Source of the DNA: Vibrio sp. JPW-9-11-11
GTDB lineage: Bacteria > Pseudomonadota > Gammaproteobacteria > Enterobacterales > Vibrionaceae
Length of the DNA stretch: 64,000 bases
Direction: 5' to 3'
NCBI RefSeq assembly: GCF_013369335.1
Contig: NZ_SZQJ01000008.1
Location: 114,740 to 178,739 of the forward strand
The position numbers and the translations under genes are program-made. Position 1 is the stretch's first letter. Each line of letters starts with the position of its first letter. The notes beneath the pieces are model-generated. The model searched no databases and had not been told where the DNA came from. It saw only the letters and a program-made list of their open reading frames with translations. Below are positions 50,734-64,000 of this stretch, one piece after another.

Positions 50734-51222
50734 ATGCTAAATAAATTTAAAAAAACACAAGAACAATGGGGTGGCTCAAGTGAAGTCATCGACCACTGGC
50801 TTGAAACCAGACAGTCATTGATCATTGAGTATTGCAAACTCGCCGCACTGAAACCCTGTTCATCTAAACAAGCTCTCTCTTCCCTTCCGACTCCTGCCGA
50901 ATTACAGAATTTTTGTCAGCACTTAGTTGATTACATCTCAGAAGGTCACTTTAAGATCTACGATATGGTGATGGATAAGTGGCGTGCAACTGGGTTTGAA
51001 GCGACTGATGATATTAACCATACCTACGGCCAAATCGTCCTTACCACCGAACCTTTACTCGACTTTACCGATAAATACGCCGATGTCAGTGAAGATGATG
51101 ATCTTGAGTCATTCGACAGCGATCTATCGCTCATCGGCGAGATCATTGAAGCGCGCTTTGAAGTCGAAGATCACCTAATTCAATTGATTGCCGATAGCCT
51201 AGCAGTGCCGCCCGGCGCATAG
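50734..51222 (+). CDS. rsd: Anti-sigma70 factor Rsd (AlgQ family)
   Basis: 162 residues from the ATG at 50734; an ATG at 50728 is too close to GAGGA. The Rsd pattern includes QEQWGGSSEVIDHWLETRQSL and the FCQHLVDYISEGHFKIYD helix. Rsd binds sigma70 region 4 and frees core polymerase for other sigma factors in stationary phase. It lies opposite rpoC's terminator and divergent from nudC. Confidence 0.94.
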   Translation: MLNKFKKTQEQWGGSSEVIDHWLETRQSLIIEYCKLAALKPCSSKQALSSLPTPAELQNFCQHLVDYISEGHFKIYDMVMDKWRATGFEATDDINHTYGQIVLTTEPLLDFTDKYADVSEDDDLESFDSDLSLIGEIIEARFEVEDHLIQLIADSLAVPPGA

Positions 51223-51249
51223 ACCTAGTGAATAGTTAAAGAGTTGAGA

Positions 51250-51278
51250 AGGTCGACGTGTGAACGTCGACCTTTTTT
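51250..51278 (+). terminator. Terminator of rsd
   Basis: AGGTCGACGT (51250-51259), loop GTGA, ACGTCGACCT (51264-51273) and a T-run. Confidence 0.93.
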
Positions 51279-51434
51279 ATGAACACACTTCTGAGTACGA
51301 CTGAAGCGGGAGCAGATAACGCCGCATAGGTTGCAGGATAGCGCAACTCGATGTGTCCCATAGCGATAGGTACCTATGGCCCAGCATCACAGTTCGCCAT
51401 CCGAGCGTCACTCATTCTTTCTCTCCAGAAACAA

Positions 51435-51458
51435 AAAAGGCACCCGAAGGTGCCTTTT
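51435..51458. terminator. Terminator of rpoBC
   Basis: AAAAGGCACC (51435-51444), loop CGAA, GGTGCCTTTT (51449-51458). On the complement it is followed by six T, ending the rpoC message. Confidence 0.9.
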
Positions 51459-51493
51459 CTCATTGCTTACTCAACGATTATTCGTCGGCAGGA

Positions 51494-54400
51494 TTATTCA
51501 TCCGCAGAAAAACCAGCGTTTAGCAGCGCTGCAAGATTGTCAGTCGCTTGTTCAGCTGAAGGACCTTCTTGCTCTTCTGCACGTTTCGCTTGACGATCTT
51601 GGTGGTAAGCGAAACCCGTACCTGCAGGAATTAGACGACCTACAATGACGTTTTCTTTCAGACCACGTAACTCATCACGCTTACCAGAAACTGCCGCTTC
51701 TGTTAATACGCGAGTTGTCTCCTGGAACGATGCCGCAGAGATGAACGATTCAGTTGCTAGCGACGCTTTAGTGATACCTAATAGTTCACGTTCGAAGCGT
51801 GCAGGCTCTTTACCTTCAGCTTCTAGAGCACGGTTAGCAATCTTAACGTTCGCGTATTCTACTTGCTCGCCCGCTAGGAACTCAGAGTCACCAGCGTGAG
51901 TAATCGTACATTTGCGTAGCATCTGACGAACGATAGTTTCGATGTGCTTATCGTTAATCTTAACGCCTTGCAGACGGTATACTTCTTGAACTTCGTTCGC
52001 GATGTATTGAGTCACTGCGTGGATACCACGTAGACGCAAGATGTCATGTGGAGACTCTGGACCATCGGCGATCACATCACCACGTTCCACTTTCTCGCCT
52101 TCGAACACGTTAAGCTGACGATGCTTAGGAATCATCTCTTCGTATGTATCGCCACCCTCACGAGTGATCACGAGACGACGCTTACCTTTCGTCTCTTTAC
52201 CAAAGCTCACAGTACCTGTGTGCTCAGCAAGGATCGCAGGCTCTTTCGGCTTACGTGCTTCGAATAGGTCAGCAACGCGTGGTAGACCACCGGTGATATC
52301 TTTGTTACCGCCAGACTTCTGAGGAATACGTGCAAGCGTATCACCCACACCCACTTCTGCGCCGTCTTCGATATTCACGATAGCTTTACCAGGCAAGAAG
52401 TAGTGAGCTGGCATATCAGTACCAGGAATCGTTACATCATTGCCTTGCTCATCAACAAGCTTGATAGCTGGACGCATATCTTTACCTGCTGCAGGGCGCG
52501 CAGCCGCTTCCGTTACTTCGCTTGAAGATAGACCGGTTAGGTCATCTGTTTGACGAGAAACTGTTACACCGTCGATCATGTCCACAAATTGGATGCGACC
52601 AGCCACTTCAGTGATGATTGGCATGGTGTGCGCTTCCCAGTTCGCCACTGTTTCGCCGGCTTCAACTGCGTCGTTGTTACCTTTGGTCAATAGAGAACCG
52701 TAAGGAAGTTTGTGCTTCTCTTTGGTACGGCCGAACTCATCAATGATGGTTAGTTCAGATGCACGAGAAGTGATAACAAGCTTCTTATCTTTGTTGGTTA
52801 CGAACTTAGCGTTGTGTAGCTTAACCGTACCTGTTGTCTTCGCTTGGATGCTGTTCTCAGCCGCTGCAGTCGAAGCTGCACCACCGATGTGGAACGTACG
52901 CATCGTAAGCTGTGTACCCGGTTCACCGATAGACTGAGCAGCAATAACACCCACTGCTTCACCTTGGTTCACTAGGTGACCACGTGCTAGGTCACGACCG
53001 TAACACTGTGCACAACAACCGAAGTCTGCATCACAGGTAACTACAGAGCGCACTTTCATGCGGTCAACTGAGTTCTCTTCCATGATTTGACACCATTTCT
53101 CATCGATCAAGGTGTTACGTGGAATAAGAACTTCGTCTGTACCTGGCTTAAGAACGTCTTCAGCGACAACACGACCTAGTGCAAGCTCAGAAAGTGCAAC
53201 TTTAACGTCACCACCTTCGATGTGCGGCATCATGTCAACACCTTCGTGGGTGCCACAGTCATGCTCGTGTACAACTACGTCTTGAGCAACGTCTACTAGA
53301 CGACGAGTTAGGTAACCCGAGTTCGCTGTTTTCAGTGCCGTATCCGCAAGACCCTTACGAGCACCGTGCGTTGAGATAAAGTACTGAAGTACGTTTAGAC
53401 CTTCTTTAAAGTTCGCGGTGATCGGCGTTTCGATGATTGAACCATCTGGACGCGCCATCAGACCACGCATACCCGCTAGCTGACGAATCTGCGCTGCAGA
53501 ACCACGAGCGCCCGAGTCGGCCATCATGTAGATGCTGTTGAATGACTCTTGCTGCTCTTCTTCACCGTCGCGGTTAACCACGGTTTCAGAAGATAGATTT
53601 TCCATCATCAACTTAGCTACGCGATCGTTGGTCGATGCCCAAATATCGATCACTTTGTTGTAGCGCTCACCCGCTGTTACAAGACCAGATTGGTACTGTT
53701 CTTGAATTTCGCGAACTTCTTCTTCTGCTTCAGAGATTTCAGTGTACTTAGCGTCTGGTACAACCATATCGTCGATACCAACAGACACACCAGATAGTGC
53801 CGCGTAAGCAAAACCTGTGTACATGATTTGGTCAGCAAAAATTACCGTGTCTTTCAAACCAAGCTTACGGTATGCCTCGTTAAGTAGGTTAGAAATCTGC
53901 TTCTTACCTAGTTTTTGGTTAACGATGCTGTAAGGTAGGCCTTGAGGCACGATTTGCCATAGCATTGCACGACCGATAGTGGTATCAACCAACTTGGTCT
54001 CTGTTGTGCTGTTGCCATCTTCGTCAACAACGGTCTCAGTGATGCGAACTTTAACGCGAGCATGCAGCTCAGCCGTCTTAGTGCGGTATGCCTTCTCAGC
54101 CTCAGCTGGGCTAGCAAGGTACATACCTTCGCCTTTCACGTTGATCTTGTCACGAGTCATGTAGTAAAGACCCAATACCACGTCCTGAGAAGGTACGATA
54201 ATCGGATCGCCCGATGCTGGCGACAGAATGTTGTTTGTCGACATCATCAGAGTACGAGCTTCAAGCTGTGCTTCTAGAGTTAGAGGCACGTGAACCGCCA
54301 TTTGGTCACCATCGAAGTCCGCGTTGTACGCCGCACACACAAGTGGGTGTAGCTGAATCGCTTTACCTTCGATTAGTACTGGTTCGAACGCCTGGATACC

Positions 54401-55696
54401 TAGACGGTGAAGTGTAGGTGCACGGTTCAATAGTACTGGGTGTTCGCGGATAACTTCGTCTAGGATATCCCAAACGATCGCTTCTTCGCGCTCTACCATC
54501 TTCTTAGCCGCTTTGATTGTCGTCGCTAGGCCACGAGTCTCTAGTTTGCTGTAGATAAATGGCTTGAATAGCTCAAGTGCCATCTTCTTAGGAAGACCAC
54601 ACTGGTGTAGGCGAAGGTATGGACCTACTGTGATTACAGAACGGCCAGAGTAGTCTACACGCTTACCTAGAAGGTTCTGACGGAAACGACCTTGTTTACC
54701 CTTGATCATATCAGCAAGAGATTTCAGAGGACGCTTGTTCGAACCTGTGATCGCACGACCGCGACGACCGTTATCTAGAAGTGCATCAACAGACTCTTGC
54801 AGCATACGTTTTTCGTTACGTACGATGATGTCCGGAGCCGCTAGCTCTAGTAGACGCTTCAAACGGTTGTTACGGTTGATGACGCGACGGTATAGGTCGT
54901 TCAGATCAGACGTCGCGAAGCGACCGCCATCTAGTGGTACTAGAGGACGTAGATCTGGCGGAAGTACCGGAAGCACAGTTAGGATCATCCACTCTGGGTT
55001 GTTACCCGATTGAACGAACGCTTCAACTAGCTTCAGACGTTTAGTGATCTTCTTACGCTTAGTCTCTGAGTTAGTAGACTGAAGCTCTTCACGCATCTCT
55101 TCGATTTCAGCAGGCAGATCCATAGACGCAAGTAGGTCTTTGATCGCTTCTGCACCCATCTTAGCCGTGAATTCATCACCCCACTCTTCTAGACGATCTA
55201 GATACTCTTCTTCAGTCAGCATCTGAGATTTTTCTAGATCTGTCATACCTGGTTCAGTGACTACGTACATTTCGAAGTAAAGAACACGTTCGATATCACG
55301 TAGAGGGATATCCATCAGTAGACCGATACGAGACGGTAGCGATTTTAGGAACCAGATGTGAGCAACTGGTGAAGCAAGCTCGATGTGGCCCATGCGGTCA
55401 CGACGAACTTTAGTTTGTGTAACTTCAACGCCACACTTCTCACAGATAACGCCACGGTGTTTTAGACGCTTGTATTTGCCACAAAGACATTCGTAGTCTT
55501 TTACTGGACCAAAGATACGCGCACAAAACAGACCATCACGCTCAGGCTTGAACGTACGATAGTTGATCGTTTCAGGTTTTTTAACTTCACCGAAAGACCA
55601 TGAACGGATCATGTCTGGTGAAGATAGACCGATTTTGATTGCATCAAATTCTTCGGTCTTATGCTGCGCTTTTAGAAAGTTTAATAAGTCTTTCAC
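51494..55696 (-). CDS. rpoC: DNA-directed RNA polymerase beta' subunit
   Basis: 1400 residues. The N-terminal zinc ribbon ([23 protein letters not shown]), the [16 protein letters not shown] region, the catalytic [12 protein letters not shown] (Asp triad), the bridge-helix/trigger-loop segment and the C-terminal zinc site ([19 protein letters not shown]) are all present. Located 74 bp after rpoB. It has the ordinary gammaproteobacterial domain order. Confidence 0.99.
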   Translation of the reverse strand: MKDLLNFLKAQHKTEEFDAIKIGLSSPDMIRSWSFGEVKKPETINYRTFKPERDGLFCARIFGPVKDYECLCGKYKRLKHRGVICEKCGVEVTQTKVRRDRMGHIELASPVAHIWFLKSLPSRIGLLMDIPLRDIERVLYFEMYVVTEPGMTDLEKSQMLTEEEYLDRLEEWGDEFTAKMGAEAIKDLLASMDLPAEIEEMREELQSTNSETKRKKITKRLKLVEAFVQSGNNPEWMILTVLPVLPPDLRPLVPLDGGRFATSDLNDLYRRVINRNNRLKRLLELAAPDIIVRNEKRMLQESVDALLDNGRRGRAITGSNKRPLKSLADMIKGKQGRFRQNLLGKRVDYSGRSVITVGPYLRLHQCGLPKKMALELFKPFIYSKLETRGLATTIKAAKKMVEREEAIVWDILDEVIREHPVLLNRAPTLHRLGIQAFEPVLIEGKAIQLHPLVCAAYNADFDGDQMAVHVPLTLEAQLEARTLMMSTNNILSPASGDPIIVPSQDVVLGLYYMTRDKINVKGEGMYLASPAEAEKAYRTKTAELHARVKVRITETVVDEDGNSTTETKLVDTTIGRAMLWQIVPQGLPYSIVNQKLGKKQISNLLNEAYRKLGLKDTVIFADQIMYTGFAYAALSGVSVGIDDMVVPDAKYTEISEAEEEVREIQEQYQSGLVTAGERYNKVIDIWASTNDRVAKLMMENLSSETVVNRDGEEEQQESFNSIYMMADSGARGSAAQIRQLAGMRGLMARPDGSIIETPITANFKEGLNVLQYFISTHGARKGLADTALKTANSGYLTRRLVDVAQDVVVHEHDCGTHEGVDMMPHIEGGDVKVALSELALGRVVAEDVLKPGTDEVLIPRNTLIDEKWCQIMEENSVDRMKVRSVVTCDADFGCCAQCYGRDLARGHLVNQGEAVGVIAAQSIGEPGTQLTMRTFHIGGAASTAAAENSIQAKTTGTVKLHNAKFVTNKDKKLVITSRASELTIIDEFGRTKEKHKLPYGSLLTKGNNDAVEAGETVANWEAHTMPIITEVAGRIQFVDMIDGVTVSRQTDDLTGLSSSEVTEAAARPAAGKDMRPAIKLVDEQGNDVTIPGTDMPAHYFLPGKAIVNIEDGAEVGVGDTLARIPQKSGGNKDITGGLPRVADLFEARKPKEPAILAEHTGTVSFGKETKGKRRLVITREGGDTYEEMIPKHRQLNVFEGEKVERGDVIADGPESPHDILRLRGIHAVTQYIANEVQEVYRLQGVKINDKHIETIVRQMLRKCTITHAGDSEFLAGEQVEYANVKIANRALEAEGKEPARFERELLGITKASLATESFISAASFQETTRVLTEAAVSGKRDELRGLKENVIVGRLIPAGTGFAYHQDRQAKRAEEQEGPSAEQATDNLAALLNAGFSADE

Positions 55697-55770
55697 AATC
55701 AGCTCCTGTAAGGAGTTAAAAGGAGCTCACCCGCAAAAGTGAGCACCTTCTACCAAATAATCCCGTGGGA

Positions 55771-59799
<4,029 letters not shown>

Positions 59800-59831
59800 G
59801 GGGTTCCTCAGCTCGCTGATAAGTGACCCAA

Positions 59832-59857
59832 ACTGTCTCCAGTCGTTATGAGACAGT
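59832..59857 (-). other. rpoB leader hairpin (RNase III-type site)
   Basis: ACTGTCTC (59832-59839) pairs perfectly with GAGACAGT (59850-59857) around a 10-base loop, between the attenuator and rpoB. E. coli cleaves the rplL-rpoB junction with RNase III; the same role here is inferred from position and structure. Confidence 0.55.
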
Positions 59858-59965
59858 GACTAAATATCTGTTTGATCGTAGTGACAATTCATTAAGAGAT
59901 AATGAACTGTTTTTTGCTAGGGATGGGGGCTCAAACAGCGGAAAAATCACCCTACCCCTACAGCG

Positions 59966-59997
59966 CAAAAAGGCCGGTGGTTATAAAACCACCAGCC
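59966..59997 (-). terminator. rplL-rpoB attenuator
   Basis: GGCCGGTGGTT (59972-59982), loop ATAA, AACCACCAGCC (59987-59997), nearly perfect, followed on the complement by five T. A partial terminator here sets the ratio of rpoBC to rplJL, as in E. coli. Confidence 0.85.
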
Positions 59998-60029
59998 ATT
60001 AGCCGTTAGGCTAAGAAACTATGCAATAA

Positions 60030-60398
60030 TTACTTAACAGTAACACTTGCACCAGCTTCTTCTAGCTGAGCTTTAAGAGCTTCAGCTTCGTCTTTCTCTA
60101 CGCCTTCTTTAAGAGGTGCAGGAGCGCCGTCTACTAGAGCTTTAGCTTCTTTAAGACCTAGGCCAGTTGCGCCACGTACTGCTTTGATTACAGCAACTTT
60201 GTTACCGCCAGCAGATTCTAGGATTACGTCGAATTCAGTTTGCTCAGCAGCAGCTTCGCCTGCAGCAGCGCCGCCAGCTACAACAGCAGCAGCAGCAGAA
60301 ACACCGAATTTCTCTTCCATTGCTTCGATTAGTTCAACAACTTGCATTACAGACATTTCTGCAACTGCGTCTAGGATTTGCTCGTTAGTAATAGACAT
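60030..60398 (-). CDS. rplL: 50S ribosomal protein L7/L12
   Basis: 122 residues. N-terminal dimerisation domain ([32 protein letters not shown]), a flexible Ala/Gly hinge and the C-terminal domain ([24 protein letters not shown]). It forms the stalk that recruits elongation factors. 57 bp after rplJ. Confidence 0.98.
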   Translation of the reverse strand: MSITNEQILDAVAEMSVMQVVELIEAMEEKFGVSAAAAVVAGGAAAGEAAAEQTEFDVILESAGGNKVAVIKAVRGATGLGLKEAKALVDGAPAPLKEGVEKDEAEALKAQLEEAGASVTVK

Positions 60399-60455
60399 AA
60401 CAATTCTCTTTTAAATCAACAATAAGTTTATTAAGCAACCAGAAAAAAGCAAGGC

Positions 60456-60950
60456 TTACGCCGCAGCTTCTTCTTTTTGATCGCGGATAGCAGCGAAGGT
60501 ACGTACCAGCTTGCCTGCAGAAGCTTCTTTCATGCACATCATTAGGCGTGCGATTGCTTCGTCGTAAGTTGGTAGTGTCGCTAGTACTTCAGCGTCAGTT
60601 AGCGCGCCTTCAAATGCAGCAGCTTTGATCTCGAAGTCTTTGTTCTCTTTAGCGAAGTCTTTGAAAAGACGCGCTGCAGCACCTGGGTGCTCGTTAGAGA
60701 ATGCGATTAGAGTAGGACCAGTGAAAGTGTCAGTTAGACACTCGTAATCTGTACCTTCAACCGCACGACGCATTAGAGTGTTACGAACAACTCGTACATA
60801 AACACCAGCTTCACGAGCTTGTTTACGTAGAGAAGTCATCGCGCCCACTTCAACGCCACGAGAGTCAGCTACAACTGCAGAAAGTGCACCACTGGCAGCT
60901 TCGTTGACTTCAGCAACAATTGCTTTTTTGTCTTGAAGGTTTAAAGCCAT
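60456..60950 (-). CDS. rplJ: 50S ribosomal protein L10
   Basis: 164 residues from the ATG at 60950; the longer frame to 60995 lacks a Shine-Dalgarno. [31 protein letters not shown] and the C-terminal L12-binding helix are present. L10 anchors the stalk and represses its own operon by binding the leader at 60951-61200. Confidence 0.97.
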   Translation of the reverse strand: MALNLQDKKAIVAEVNEAASGALSAVVADSRGVEVGAMTSLRKQAREAGVYVRVVRNTLMRRAVEGTDYECLTDTFTGPTLIAFSNEHPGAAARLFKDFAKENKDFEIKAAAFEGALTDAEVLATLPTYDEAIARLMMCMKEASAGKLVRTFAAIRDQKEEAAA

Positions 60951-61200
60951 CTTGGATTTACTCCTGGTTGTCGTTACACCACTCACTATTATCACAACAG
61001 TGAGAGCTATTGAGGTGCTTCCCAGAAGAAAGGTAACTATTTACATAGAGCTTTCTGTCAGTTCGGGCACCATCTACGTAGGAAAATTAAGTCTATTAGA
61101 AAACAGACACCTACGGTCTTGGACGGAGACTGGGTCATAATTCAGACTAAATTCTAAACGAATTTAATGAACCAAAGTTCAGCCCCAACCACAAATATTA
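60951..61200 (-). promoter_or_regulatory. L10 leader (rplJ autoregulatory RNA)
   Basis: The rplJ leader contains the conserved L10/L12-binding core, recognisable by GTAGGTGTCTG with CCTACGTAGATGG downstream; GTAGG (61078-61082) pairs with CCTAC (61110-61114), and an inner GTCT/AGAC stem (61091-61094, 61105-61108). The segment GGTGCCCGAACTGACAGAAA closely follows the E. coli leader. Binding of L10-L12 represses rplJL and rpoBC. Confidence 0.8.
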
Positions 61201-61208
61201 GGCGCAAA

Positions 61209-61236
61209 ATTATACATTAATTTCGCGCCTAAGCAA
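61209..61236 (-). promoter_or_regulatory. Promoter of rplJL-rpoBC
   Basis: Complement TTGCTT (61236-61231), 16-base spacer, perfect TATAAT (61214-61209). It lies directly after the rplA stop, and the -10 sits in the loop region of a 35-bp inverted repeat (61198-61232). Confidence 0.75.
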
Positions 61237-61241
61237 ATAAA

Positions 61242-61943
61242 TTATGCTTGAGTGTTCAGGCTACCCTGATCAACAGCAACACCAGCACCCATAGTAGTAG
61301 AGATGCTTACCTTCTGCAGGAATGTACCCTTAGCAGAAGACGGCTTAGCTTTCTTCAGAGCCACTAGAAGTGCTTCTAGGTTCTCTTTGATCTGCTCAGC
61401 AGAGAAGTTTGCTTTACCGATAGTTGTGTGGATGATGCCGTTCTTGTCGTTACGGTAACGAACCTGACCCGCTTTAGCGTTCTTAACCGCTTCAGCAACG
61501 TTAGGAGTTACAGTACCAACTTTAGGGTTTGGCATTAGACCGCGAGGACCTAGGATAGTACCTAGTTGACCTACAACGCGCATTGCATCTGGAGAAGCAA
61601 CAACTACGTCGAAGTTCATTTCGCCTTTCTTCACTTGCTCAGCAAGATCTTCCATACCAACGATGTCTGCGCCAGCTTCTTTAGCTGCTTCAGCGTTTGC
61701 ACCTTGAGTGAACACTGCAACGCGGATTTCGCGGCCAGTACCGTGAGGTAGTACAGTTGCACCACGTACGTTCTGGTCAGATTTACGAGCATCGATGCCT
61801 AGGTTAACAGCAACGTCTACAGACTCAACGAATTTAGCAGTCGCTAGCTCTTGAAGAAGAGCCACAGCTTCGTTGATTTCGTATTCTTTAGTTACGTCAA
61901 CTTTTTCGCGGATTACGCGCATGCGCTTAGTTAGTTTAGCCAT
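61242..61943 (-). CDS. rplA: 50S ribosomal protein L1
   Basis: 233 residues. [16 protein letters not shown] start, the L1 core with [15 protein letters not shown] and [15 protein letters not shown]1 forms the mobile stalk near the E-site and represses rplKA. Four bp after rplK. Confidence 0.98.
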   Translation of the reverse strand: MAKLTKRMRVIREKVDVTKEYEINEAVALLQELATAKFVESVDVAVNLGIDARKSDQNVRGATVLPHGTGREIRVAVFTQGANAEAAKEAGADIVGMEDLAEQVKKGEMNFDVVVASPDAMRVVGQLGTILGPRGLMPNPKVGTVTPNVAEAVKNAKAGQVRYRNDKNGIIHTTIGKANFSAEQIKENLEALLVALKKAKPSSAKGTFLQKVSISTTMGAGVAVDQGSLNTQA

Positions 61944-61947
61944 CTTA

Positions 61948-62376
61948 TTAACCCTCTACCACTAGGCCCATTGAACGAGCAGTACCAGCGATTGAACGCT
62001 TCATTGCTTCGATGTCAGCACCAGTCATATCAGCAGCTTTAGTTTCTGCGATTTCTTGGATTTGAGCGTCAGTTACAGTACCCACTTTTTCAGTGTTTGG
62101 ACGACCTGAACCAGACTTAACGCCAGCGGCTTTCTTCAGAAGAACTGCAGCAGGTGGAGTCTTAGTTACGAACGTGAAAGAACGATCGCTGTATACTGTG
62201 ATAACAACTGGAGTTGGTAGACCTTTCTCGATAGATTCTGTTTTTGCGTTAAACGCTTTACAGAATTCCATGATGTTAACACCGTGTTGACCTAGTGCAG
62301 GACCAACCGGTGGACTTGGGTTTGCCATACCAGCAGCAACTTGCAGCTTGATGTAAGCTTCAACTTTCTTAGCCAT
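61948..62376 (-). CDS. rplK: 50S ribosomal protein L11
   Basis: 142 residues. [32 protein letters not shown] and the C-terminal RNA-binding domain with [13 protein letters not shown]. It shapes the GTPase centre and is needed for RelA activation and thiostrepton binding. Confidence 0.98.
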   Translation of the reverse strand: MAKKVEAYIKLQVAAGMANPSPPVGPALGQHGVNIMEFCKAFNAKTESIEKGLPTPVVITVYSDRSFTFVTKTPPAAVLLKKAAGVKSGSGRPNTEKVGTVTDAQIQEIAETKAADMTGADIEAMKRSIAGTARSMGLVVEG

Positions 62377-62471
62377 GATAATTCCTAATTTTGGGTACTA
62401 GCGCTAATCGACTGATCAGCTCCCCGTTAAAACAAAAACTTTTTACTTCTGAAGAAGTAAAAAGGCGCGAA

Positions 62472-62500
62472 ATTATAGTCATAATCCGCGCCTTATACAA
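62472..62500 (-). promoter_or_regulatory. Promoter of rplKA
   Basis: Complement TTGTAT (62500-62495), 17-base spacer, perfect TATAAT (62477-62472). The -10 lies within an inverted repeat with arms AAGGCGCG/CGCGCCTT (62462-62494). Confidence 0.75.
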
Positions 62501-62540
62501 CCCTAAAAAGGTGATTTTTTATACTCTTCAGTAAAGAGTC

Positions 62541-63089
62541 TTAGTCGAGTTTTTCAACCTGACCAAATTCAAGCTCAACCGGTGTAGCACGACCAAAGAT
62601 CGACACAGACACCTTAACGCGGCTCTTATCGTAGTCTACTTCTTCAACCGTACCGTTGAAGTCCGCAAATGGACCGTCAGTCACACGAACCACTTCACCC
62701 GCTTCGTACATAGTACGTGGACGAGGCGCTTCACTTGCTTTCTCAAGACGGTTGAGGATCGCATCCGCTTCTTTATCTGTGATAGGAGCCGGACGATCAG
62801 AAGTACCACCAATGAAGCCCATGACACGCGGCACACTGCGAACTAGGTGCCATGATTCATCGTTCATAATCATCTGAACTAGAACGTAACCAGGGAAGAA
62901 CTTACGCTCAGACTTACGACGCTGACCTGCACGCATTTCCACTACTTCTTCAGTAGGGACAAGAACTTCACCAAACAGCTCTTCCATGCCGTGCATTTTG
63001 ATATGCTCACGAAGAGATTGGGCTACACGGCCTTCAAATCCAGAGAAGGCTTGAACCACATACCAGCGTTTTTTTGGAGCTTCACTCAT
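62541..63089 (-). CDS. nusG: Transcription termination/antitermination protein NusG
   Basis: 182 residues. NGN domain starting [21 protein letters not shown], with KKRWY and [12 protein letters not shown] motif [20 protein letters not shown] at the C-terminus. It couples Rho, ribosome and RNA polymerase. 13 bp after secE. Confidence 0.98.
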   Translation of the reverse strand: MSEAPKKRWYVVQAFSGFEGRVAQSLREHIKMHGMEELFGEVLVPTEEVVEMRAGQRRKSERKFFPGYVLVQMIMNDESWHLVRSVPRVMGFIGGTSDRPAPITDKEADAILNRLEKASEAPRPRTMYEAGEVVRVTDGPFADFNGTVEEVDYDKSRVKVSVSIFGRATPVELEFGQVEKLD

Positions 63090-63102
63090 GAATTAAAACC
63101 CT

Positions 63103-63483
63103 CTATACCCCAGTTGCTAGAGCAACAAGACGAACCATAATGCCGTCGATGCCCCAAAGCACTAGAGCCATTACAATACTTACAGCTAGAACGATAAACG
63201 TAGTTTGCATAGTTTCTTGGCGGGTAGGCCAAACGACTTTACGTACTTCCATACGTGATTCTTTTGCAAACTCGATCGCAGCTTTACCTTTAGTTGTTGT
63301 AGCAGCAGCACCCAGTGCCGCAGCGATTAGCACAACAACACCTGCAGCTCGAAGCACTACAGACATTTCACCATACAGGTAATTACCCACAACAGCGGCA
63401 GCTAGCAGAGAAAAAGTGATGACCCACTTAAAAATATCTGCGCTATTTGAGCTATCAGGAGTTTCAGCATTATTTGCTTTCAT
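63103..63483 (-). CDS. secE: Preprotein translocase subunit SecE
   Basis: 126 residues from the ATG at 63483 (AGG upstream; the frame extends to 63522 without support). Three membrane helices: about 19-36, 40-60 and 93-120, the last following the conserved ESRMEVRKVVWPTRQE amphipathic segment. It clamps SecY. Confidence 0.95.
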   Translation of the reverse strand: MKANNAETPDSSNSADIFKWVITFSLLAAAVVGNYLYGEMSVVLRAAGVVVLIAAALGAAATTTKGKAAIEFAKESRMEVRKVVWPTRQETMQTTFIVLAVSIVMALVLWGIDGIMVRLVALATGV

Positions 63484-63667
63484 AAAACCAACCTGTCTAA
63501 GTCTTAATATAGACGACAACAACCCCGCTGTTGCAGGGCAAATCCATGAAACGACAATTTAAAACAATTGACGTACTCTTTTATTGACCGAGACGCAACA
63601 CCGCGATCAAAAAACCTGCAAAACGTCTGCTTGAACAACAATTCAGCAGCCATTTTCTTTAGTGCAG

Positions 63668-63695
63668 AAAAAGGGCATCAAATGATGCCCTTTTT
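63668..63695. terminator. Terminator between tuf (second copy) and secE
   Basis: AAAAAGGGCATCA (63668-63680), loop AA, TGATGCCCTTTTT (63683-63695); T-runs both ways. Confidence 0.93.
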
Positions 63696-63756
63696 GCTAC
63701 TGGTTCGTCAAATCTTATTCCAAGATTTTCCGAAGACTTTAGCTAATTCCTAAGAA

Positions 63757-64000
<244 letters not shown>

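Larger units (their letters stand above)
59800..60029. other. rplL-rpoB intergenic region
   Basis: 230 bp holding the attenuator at 59966-59997 and the leader hairpin at 59832-59857. No ORF of interest. Confidence 0.7.

Overview
The window is chromosomal DNA of a gammaproteobacterium, almost certainly a Vibrio (Vibrionaceae). This rests on gene order and protein character: rpsL-rpsG-fusA-tuf beside bfr/bfd, rpsF-priB-rpsR-rplI beside dnaB-alr-pgi, amiB-mutL-miaA-hfq-hflXKC, psd-rsgA-orn beside a tRNA-Gly/tRNA-fMet array, and rsd-nudC-hemE beside rpoBC. Nearly everything is housekeeping. I see no phage, insertion sequence, integron, CRISPR array or defence island, and no clear undescribed multi-gene system. 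The novelty is in small RNA-level and regulatory features.

Layout. 1-3190 (+): a zinc-uptake cluster made of a His/Asp-repeat periplasmic protein (zrgA), an ABC ATPase, a MacB/FtsX-type permease and a DUF3299 protein. 3190-4430: a small membrane protein ORF, a long inverted repeat in the divergent control region, and a TIGR03899-like protein. 4440-10660: an intergenic palindromic element, pgi, yjbQ, an Omp85-like protein, alr and dnaB. 10800-13080: a DUF481 outer-membrane protein and the rpsF-priB-rpsR-rplI operon. 13220-14300: bfr/bfd iron storage. 14359-18900: the str operon, followed by tusDCB and a YheO-type regulator, then fkpA. 21900-23330: a WD40 lipoprotein, slyX and a yjeT-like gene. 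23389-32480 (-): tsaE-amiB-mutL-miaA-hfq-hflX-hflK-hflC, tightly packed and overlapping. 32677-33789: queG. 34330-35040: four tRNA-Gly, two initiator tRNA and one decayed initiator tRNA. 35341-38823: a lipoprotein, orn, rsgA and psd. 38994-46601 (+): an SLC13 transporter, a chemoreceptor, an EamA transporter, gpmI and envC. 46653-50548 (-): a DHH phosphoesterase, a TetR regulator, hemE and nudC, with a candidate sRNA on the opposite strand between hemE and nudC. 50734-51222: rsd. 51494-64000 (-): secE-nusG, rplKA, rplJL-rpoBC and the 3' end of a second tuf.

How they work together. The two ends hold the transcription/translation core (two tuf copies, str operon, rpoBC cluster, rpsF operon, tRNAs), with Rsd, NusG, Hfq and several leaders acting on it. 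The middle holds cell-wall remodelling (AmiB, its likely activator EnvC, Alr), membrane quality control (HflKC, FkpA), DNA repair and replication (MutL, DnaB, PriB) and tRNA modification (MiaA, TsaE, QueG, TusBCD). Observations that deserve a second look are the hexanucleotide repeat in zrgA, the 11-bp inverted repeat at 3343-3374, the amiB/mutL overlap, a pair of perfect DnaA boxes at 34097-34124, the duplicated tRNA array with a pseudo-tRNA, an amino-acid-sensing motif in the chemoreceptor, the candidate sRNA, and ribosomal-protein promoters embedded in GGCGC palindromes.
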